A stretch of DNA of 9,280 nt from Rhodospirillales bacterium (lineage in GTDB: Bacteria; Pseudomonadota; Alphaproteobacteria; Acetobacterales; Acetobacteraceae): positions 1-9,280 of the forward strand of contig JAGWIE010000040.1 of NCBI GenBank assembly GCA_028866445.1, given 5' to 3'. The translations under genes and the position numbers were made by a program. The notes beneath the pieces were generated by a model, which saw nothing but the letters and a program-made list of their open reading frames with translations, was not told where the DNA came from and ran no database searches. Of this stretch, positions 5,505 through 9,280 are shown piece after piece (positions within the stretch are counted from its first letter, which is position 1; the number at the start of each line of letters is the position of its first letter).

Positions 5505-7112
5505 TCAGGCCTTCGTGATGGTCCATTTAATGTGTTGAGGGCCGTCCTGATGGCCGGGGAGCACGATCTGCTCCGCACGGCGAGGCTCCGACTGGCCGAA
5601 ATACACACTGCTCTCGATGCGCGGCACCGCGCCTTCGGCTTTCAGCCGGAAGCCGAGGCCAGAAGGAGTACGCAGCAGCACGGTTTCATCATCTTGCGCC
5701 AGGCTGGCGGTAACGTTGGGGTGCAAATGGAAGCGTATGGCGAAAGGTTGGGGCGTCTCCGCCTCGATCGCATCCTCGCCCTGCAATTCCTCGCCATTTT
5801 CCGAAAGGCCAAGGCGGCGATGATGAACGGCACCAAAAACCTGCTTCCAGCCGTCATGGTTGGCCTCGATCCAGATGATGCCACCACCATCCTGCCGGGC
5901 AACGTTTACGTTTAGCGGCCGTCTTCCGAGGCCATTGGCCATGATCTCAGCAGAAGATGTATCCGCGACGATGAGAGTGGAATGGGCAGCGGTACTGCGC
6001 AGGGCGGAGGTCCAGTCTCCGGCCAGAGCCGGAGCGGCACCGCAATTCACAATAATACGGTCCTTGCCGAAGGAGTATTCAAACCCCAGCGTGCCTGCAT
6101 GGGCAAAACGGTCCAGCCCAGGTGCGGCGGGGCTGCCAGCATCCATAAACAGCACGGATTTCGCCGCGGCGATTCGGAATAGCCCGCAGGATTTGAGATG
6201 CGCCAGCGTGCCGCGTGCGCGCCCGGCCTGGGCAAGAACGAGATCCACGAGGTTGGCCAGCTCCTCCTTGGAGCCGTTGAACAAGGCAAGCCCGCCATCG
6301 CCATGGCGCAGGGCCCGCATGGCGGCTGCTGCGTGTTCGATGGTGGTGAGAAGTTCAGGCGGCGGCGTTTTACCGCCGGCCTGCATTAAGGCGCGGATCT
6401 CCGTGAGGTCTTGCAAGGCCAGAAGATGCGCCGCCGGGCTGCGCTCCACATGGCAGCCATCCGCGTGGAATTGCCGTTCCAACTCCGGCACCAGGAATTT
6501 TACCACGCGCTGCAGATGCGGCACATGGTCTGGCAGGGCAATGGAGGTCGCGGTGAGGCCCTTCAGCGCGGTGAGCGCCCGGCCATCCTGAAACTCAGCG
6601 GGCAAAGCGGCGGAGAGGGTGCGGGCGTCTTGTACCAAGCGGGACATCAGGGCCTGGCGGAACTCGTCATCCGCCGAGGCGGCAAAAAAATCATAATGGC
6701 CGAGCCAGGAGGCAAGCCGTGCGCCCGCCACATCCGGCGCGTAAGCAATGGGCTCTGGCTTTGGCGTATCCATGAAGTCCATCACCAGCGCGCGGGCGCG
6801 CGAACGCGCGGCATCCGTGCCCAAGGCGCGTAAGTCCCGCAGCCAGGTGAAACCATGCAGATGCGCGCGTAAGATTCGCGTGGCACCGGGGGCGGCGGCA
6901 AAAATATCGTGATGAACAGGCAGCACGGCCCCGCCGAACTCAAGCTCTGCCATTACCAGCCTGGCACCGCGGGCGGGGTCGCCTGGCCATGGGTCACGCA
7001 AGGAAAGTGCCGGAGCATCCGGCCCGCCGGCGGCCCGGAGGTTCTGCAGCCGGGTAAGCCAGGTGCGGGCTTGCCGGCCGAGGCCGGGTTTTTTTGTGGG
7101 GCCTTCGTTCAT
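5505..7112 (-). CDS. Heparinase II/III family protein, no signal peptide
   Basis: The 535-residue protein fits the heparinase II/III-like family: an alpha-helical N-terminal part (about 80-300, with HGFTWLRDL, GARLASWLGHYDFF, FHADGCHVERSPAAH) and a beta-rich C-terminal lyase-type domain (about 315-530, with FMDAGSPAAPG, HAGTLGFEYSFGKDRIIVNCG, STAAHSTLIVADTSSAE, HDGWKQVFGAVHHRR, FHLHPNVTAS). Known members eliminatively cleave uronic-acid polysaccharides, but this alphaproteobacterial branch beside rsmB has, as far as I know, no established substrate. The N-terminus (MNEGPTKKPGLGRQ) is charged and has no signal peptide, unlike secreted heparinases, so a cytoplasmic location is predicted. The ATG overlaps the rpe TGA as ATGA, typical of translational coupling, and galE starts 3 nt after its stop. 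A role in handling a cell-surface polysaccharide is inferred from context only. Confidence 0.9.
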   Translation of the reverse strand: MNEGPTKKPGLGRQARTWLTRLQNLRAAGGPDAPALSLRDPWPGDPARGARLVMAELEFGGAVLPVHHDIFAAAPGATRILRAHLHGFTWLRDLRALGTDAARSRARALVMDFMDTPKPEPIAYAPDVAGARLASWLGHYDFFAASADDEFRQALMSRLVQDARTLSAALPAEFQDGRALTALKGLTATSIALPDHVPHLQRVVKFLVPELERQFHADGCHVERSPAAHLLALQDLTEIRALMQAGGKTPPPELLTTIEHAAAAMRALRHGDGGLALFNGSKEELANLVDLVLAQAGRARGTLAHLKSCGLFRIAAAKSVLFMDAGSPAAPGLDRFAHAGTLGFEYSFGKDRIIVNCGAAPALAGDWTSALRSTAAHSTLIVADTSSAEIMANGLGRRPLNVNVARQDGGGIIWIEANHDGWKQVFGAVHHRRLGLSENGEELQGEDAIEAETPQPFAIRFHLHPNVTASLAQDDETVLLRTPSGLGFRLKAEGAVPRIESSVYFGQSEPRRAEQIVLPGHQDGPQHIKWTITKA

Positions 7113-7816
7113 CCGCCAGGGCTGGCGCTGAACGCGGGGGGCAGTGCGGGGGCGGCATCGCGGATGGAGGCAATGGCCGCCGCATAATCTGGCGCGCCGA
7201 AAACTGCCGTGCCCGCGATCAGGCAGGTGGCACCCGCTTCCAACACGGCGGGGGCCGTTTTCGCGGTAACACCGCCATCGATCTGCAACACGATATCCCG
7301 GCCTGATTCATCGATGAGGCGGCGCAGGGCGGCGATTTTGGGTAATTGCGAGCTCAGGAATGCCTGCCCGCCGAAACCCGGGTTCACCGTCATCACCATG
7401 ATGAGATCCGTCAGGTCCAGCACATTCACCACGGTTTCAATCGGCGTGGCCGGGTTGAGCACCACGCCTGCCTTTTTGCCTAAAGAACGGATGTGCTGAA
7501 GCGTGCGGTGCAGATGCGGGCCGGATTCAGGGTGCACGGAAATATGATCCGCCCCGGCTTCCGCGAAGGCGGTGATGTAAGGATCGGCTGGCGCGATCAT
7601 CAAATGCACGTCCATCGGCATTTTGGTGTGCGGGCGCAACGCTTTCGCCACCAGTGGGCCGAAGGTGATGTTGGGGACGAAATGCCCGTCCATCACATCT
7701 AAATGCAGCCAATCGGCACCCGCGTGCTCAATGGCGGCAACTTCTTCCTTCAGCCGGGCAAAATCAGCGGCAAGCAAGGAAGGAGCAATGAGCGGAGGAG
7801 TCGGGCGGGAGAGCAT
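7109..7816 (-). CDS. rpe: Ribulose-phosphate 3-epimerase
   Basis: Rpe interconverts ribulose 5-phosphate and xylulose 5-phosphate in the pentose phosphate pathway. The 235-residue TIM-barrel protein shows all family motifs: APSLLAADF (11-19), LHLDVMDGHFVPN (37-49), MDVHLMI (68-74), ISVHPES, VMTVNPGFGGQ (141-151), IDGGVT (179-184) and the phosphate-binding AGTAVFG (201-207). The metal and acid/base set is complete: H38, D40, H71 and D180. The ATG at 7816 is chosen because the family's N-terminus begins just after it; the frame is open for 38 more codons upstream, to 7930, but that stretch overlaps rsmB and lacks homology. No Shine-Dalgarno sequence is obvious before the ATG. rsmB ends 56 nt upstream. 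The C-terminal tail (APALPPAFSASPGG) is slightly longer than usual. Confidence 0.97.
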   Translation of the reverse strand: MLSRPTPPLIAPSLLAADFARLKEEVAAIEHAGADWLHLDVMDGHFVPNITFGPLVAKALRPHTKMPMDVHLMIAPADPYITAFAEAGADHISVHPESGPHLHRTLQHIRSLGKKAGVVLNPATPIETVVNVLDLTDLIMVMTVNPGFGGQAFLSSQLPKIAALRRLIDESGRDIVLQIDGGVTAKTAPAVLEAGATCLIAGTAVFGAPDYAAAIASIRDAAPALPPAFSASPGG

Positions 7817-7822
7817 GGTGTT

Positions 7823-7857
7823 TGCTTGTAACCGGCTGAACGTGAGGGAGACAAGCA
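7823..7857 (-). repeat. Inverted repeat in the rsmB-rpe gap
   Basis: TGCTTGT (7823-7829) and ACAAGCA (7851-7857) form a perfect 7-bp stem with a 21-nt loop. On the minus-strand transcript the 3' arm lies about 7-13 nt before the rpe ATG, where a ribosome-binding site would be expected. A 7-bp repeat with this loop could occur by chance, so it is recorded with low confidence. Confidence 0.25.
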
Positions 7858-7872
7858 CTACCCGCTGAGAGT

Positions 7873-9099
7873 TCAGGAATGAACCAGCCTTGCAATATAA
7901 AATCCGTCCATGCCGCCACGGTCCGTCCATAATCCGGGATGGGTGCGAATATCGCCTTGTTCCGTCATGGCATCAGGCAATTCAATCAAGGCTAGAGGCT
8001 CGCGCTTCAGGCCAAGCCGGGCGCAGGCGGCATCTACGCGCGCCGCACCTTCCTGCGGTTGCAAGGAGCAGACGGCGTAGATGATGCGCCCGCCAGGGGC
8101 GAGCATGGTGGCGGCGGAATCCATCAGCGCGTCCTGCTGGGCCGCCATTGCTTCGATGTCTCGGGGTTTGCGCAGGTGCAAAAGCTCCGGGTGGCGGCGA
8201 ATGGTGCCCGTGGCGCTGCATGGAGCATCCAGCAGGATGGCCGAAAATTTTTCTGCTGGCATCCAGTTTGTGCCGTCTGCGGTAATCAGTTCGGCCTTCA
8301 GCTTCAGCCGTTCCAGATTGCCACTGAGCGTCGCCATGCGGCTTGCGTCGCGATCGAGGGCTGTAACCATGGCCCCCATAGCGGCAAGTTGGCAGGTTTT
8401 GCCGCCAGGTGCGGCGCAGAGATCGAGCACGCGCTCGCCGGGTTGTGGCGCCAGCAGCCTGGCGGGCAGGGCGGCGGCGGCATCCTGCACCCATATTTTG
8501 CCCTCTGTGAAACCAGGAATCTCCACAACGGGCGTGCCAGCGGCAAAGCGCCAGGACCCTGTGGGCAAAAGGTCTCCTCCTTCGGGCGCGAAGCCGGGTA
8601 GGGTGGAAATGTCGAGCGGCGCCTCATGTGCATGGGCCGTGGCAATGGCGCGGGCTTGGCTGCCCCAGCTTGCCCAGGCCCAGGCTGGCGTGTCGAGCCG
8701 GGGCATGTCCAGCTCCTCCAACGCCGCTGGCCCAGCGCTTACCACCTTGCGCAGAACAGCATTCACCAGCCCGGCAAACGGGGCAAGCTTCTTGCTCCGC
8801 GCGAGTTGAACAGCCGTGCCGACAGCCGCATGTGGCGGGGTTTCAAGAAACAGGAAGCCTGCAGCACCCATGCGCAGGATATTTCGCAGTTCCGGTGGTG
8901 GGTCGCGGCGCAAATAGGGTTCCAGCACCGCATCCAGCGTGCCGGTGTGGCGCAACACCGAGGCTGCCAGGCGGTGAGCCGCGGCCTTGTCGCGGGGTTC
9001 AACGCGGGGCAGCGCATCCAGTGCCGCATCCAGCGGTTTTCCTTTTGCCAGAACGGCTTGCAGGAGCAAAAAGGCGCAATCGCGGGTGGGGTCTGCCAT
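7873..9099 (-). CDS. rsmB: 16S rRNA (cytosine(967)-C5)-methyltransferase
   Basis: RsmB places m5C at position 967 of 16S rRNA using S-adenosylmethionine. The 408-residue protein has the two expected parts: an N-terminal NusB-like helical RNA-binding domain (about 4-125) and a C-terminal Rossmann methyltransferase. Motifs in order: WVQDAAA (about 203-209), SAM-binding DLCAAPGGKT (226-235), a TALDRD strand end, DAPCSATGTIRRHPE with the product-release cysteine C294, YAVCS with the nucleophile C344, and the terminal GGMDGFYIA. Both catalytic cysteines of the m5C family are present. The start ATG at 9099 has CAGGA about 7 nt upstream. It lies 48 nt after a tRNA-Ala gene with no clear terminator between. 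Other NOL1/NOP2/Sun family members are possible, but the NusB-like domain and the context favour RsmB. Confidence 0.95.
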   Translation of the reverse strand: MADPTRDCAFLLLQAVLAKGKPLDAALDALPRVEPRDKAAAHRLAASVLRHTGTLDAVLEPYLRRDPPPELRNILRMGAAGFLFLETPPHAAVGTAVQLARSKKLAPFAGLVNAVLRKVVSAGPAALEELDMPRLDTPAWAWASWGSQARAIATAHAHEAPLDISTLPGFAPEGGDLLPTGSWRFAAGTPVVEIPGFTEGKIWVQDAAAALPARLLAPQPGERVLDLCAAPGGKTCQLAAMGAMVTALDRDASRMATLSGNLERLKLKAELITADGTNWMPAEKFSAILLDAPCSATGTIRRHPELLHLRKPRDIEAMAAQQDALMDSAATMLAPGGRIIYAVCSLQPQEGAARVDAACARLGLKREPLALIELPDAMTEQGDIRTHPGLWTDRGGMDGFYIARLVHS

Positions 9100-9147
9100 A
9101 ATAGTTCCTGGGATCTGGCGCTACTGCGCGAGAGAGTGGCGAGACAC

Positions 9148-9223
<76 letters not shown>

Positions 9224-9280
9224 GGTTCCCGGCGAAAGCTAGGCAACCATGCGGGGGCGGCATTTCGCGCATTCGTGGCG

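Noticed and set aside
5265..6591. Long plus-strand open frames (216 and 243 codons) opposite galE and the heparinase-like gene
   Set aside because: They lie opposite well-supported genes, show no protein family motifs and lack ribosome-binding sites; typical of high-GC antisense frames.
8059..8809. Plus-strand open frames opposite rsmB
   Set aside because: Shadows of rsmB, whose catalytic motifs are intact on the minus strand.
9118..9129. GCGC-TACT-GCGC mini-hairpin between tRNA and rsmB as a terminator
   Set aside because: Only 4 bp and no T-run in either direction.
9249..9280. Possible plus-strand start ATG with AGG upstream near the right edge
   Set aside because: Only 32 nt are visible and the short translation shows nothing recognisable, so no gene can be supported.

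Overview
The window reads as ordinary chromosomal core sequence of an alphaproteobacterium, probably of the Acetobacteraceae/Rhodospirillales kind. Reasons: it is GC-rich, and it carries the alphaproteobacterial neighbourhood of rsmB, rpe, a heparinase II/III-like gene and purH, with rplM beyond. I cannot name the genus from sequence alone. No mobile element, CRISPR array, prophage or recent-transfer signature was seen.

Layout, right to left, since nearly everything is on the minus strand. tRNA-Ala(CGC) at 9148-9223 is followed 48 nt later by a tightly packed series of six genes: rsmB (rRNA methyltransferase), rpe (ribulose-phosphate epimerase), a heparinase II/III-like gene overlapping rpe by 4 nt, galE (UDP-glucose 4-epimerase), a GT4-type glycosyltransferase, and creA (TTG start). 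The series ends at 2812. Two nucleotides away, on the plus strand, lies the 3' end of a small lipoprotein gene (2462-2809). A 10-bp inverted repeat inside that gene's last codons is placed where a terminator for the minus-strand series would be expected. A 282-nt spacer (2180-2461) separates the lipoprotein gene from the divergent purH. purH is followed by a small membrane/coiled-coil/proline-rich protein gene, an imperfect hairpin, a good sigma70-type promoter and the first 20 codons of rplM (ribosomal protein L13), which runs off the left edge.

Functional picture: housekeeping genes for translation (tRNA-Ala, RsmB, L13), the pentose phosphate pathway (Rpe) and purine synthesis (PurH) surround a short envelope-glycan module (heparinase-like protein, GalE, glycosyltransferase), with envelope proteins CreA and the lipoprotein beside it. 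GalE could supply UDP-galactose for the glycosyltransferase; that link is inferred from adjacency.

I found no convincing undescribed system. The items most worth checking are the terminator-like repeat inside the converging gene, the stand-alone lipoprotein domain, the glycan genes sitting between the heparinase-like gene and purH, and the small membrane protein next to purH. The last 57 nt (9224-9280) show nothing I can call.
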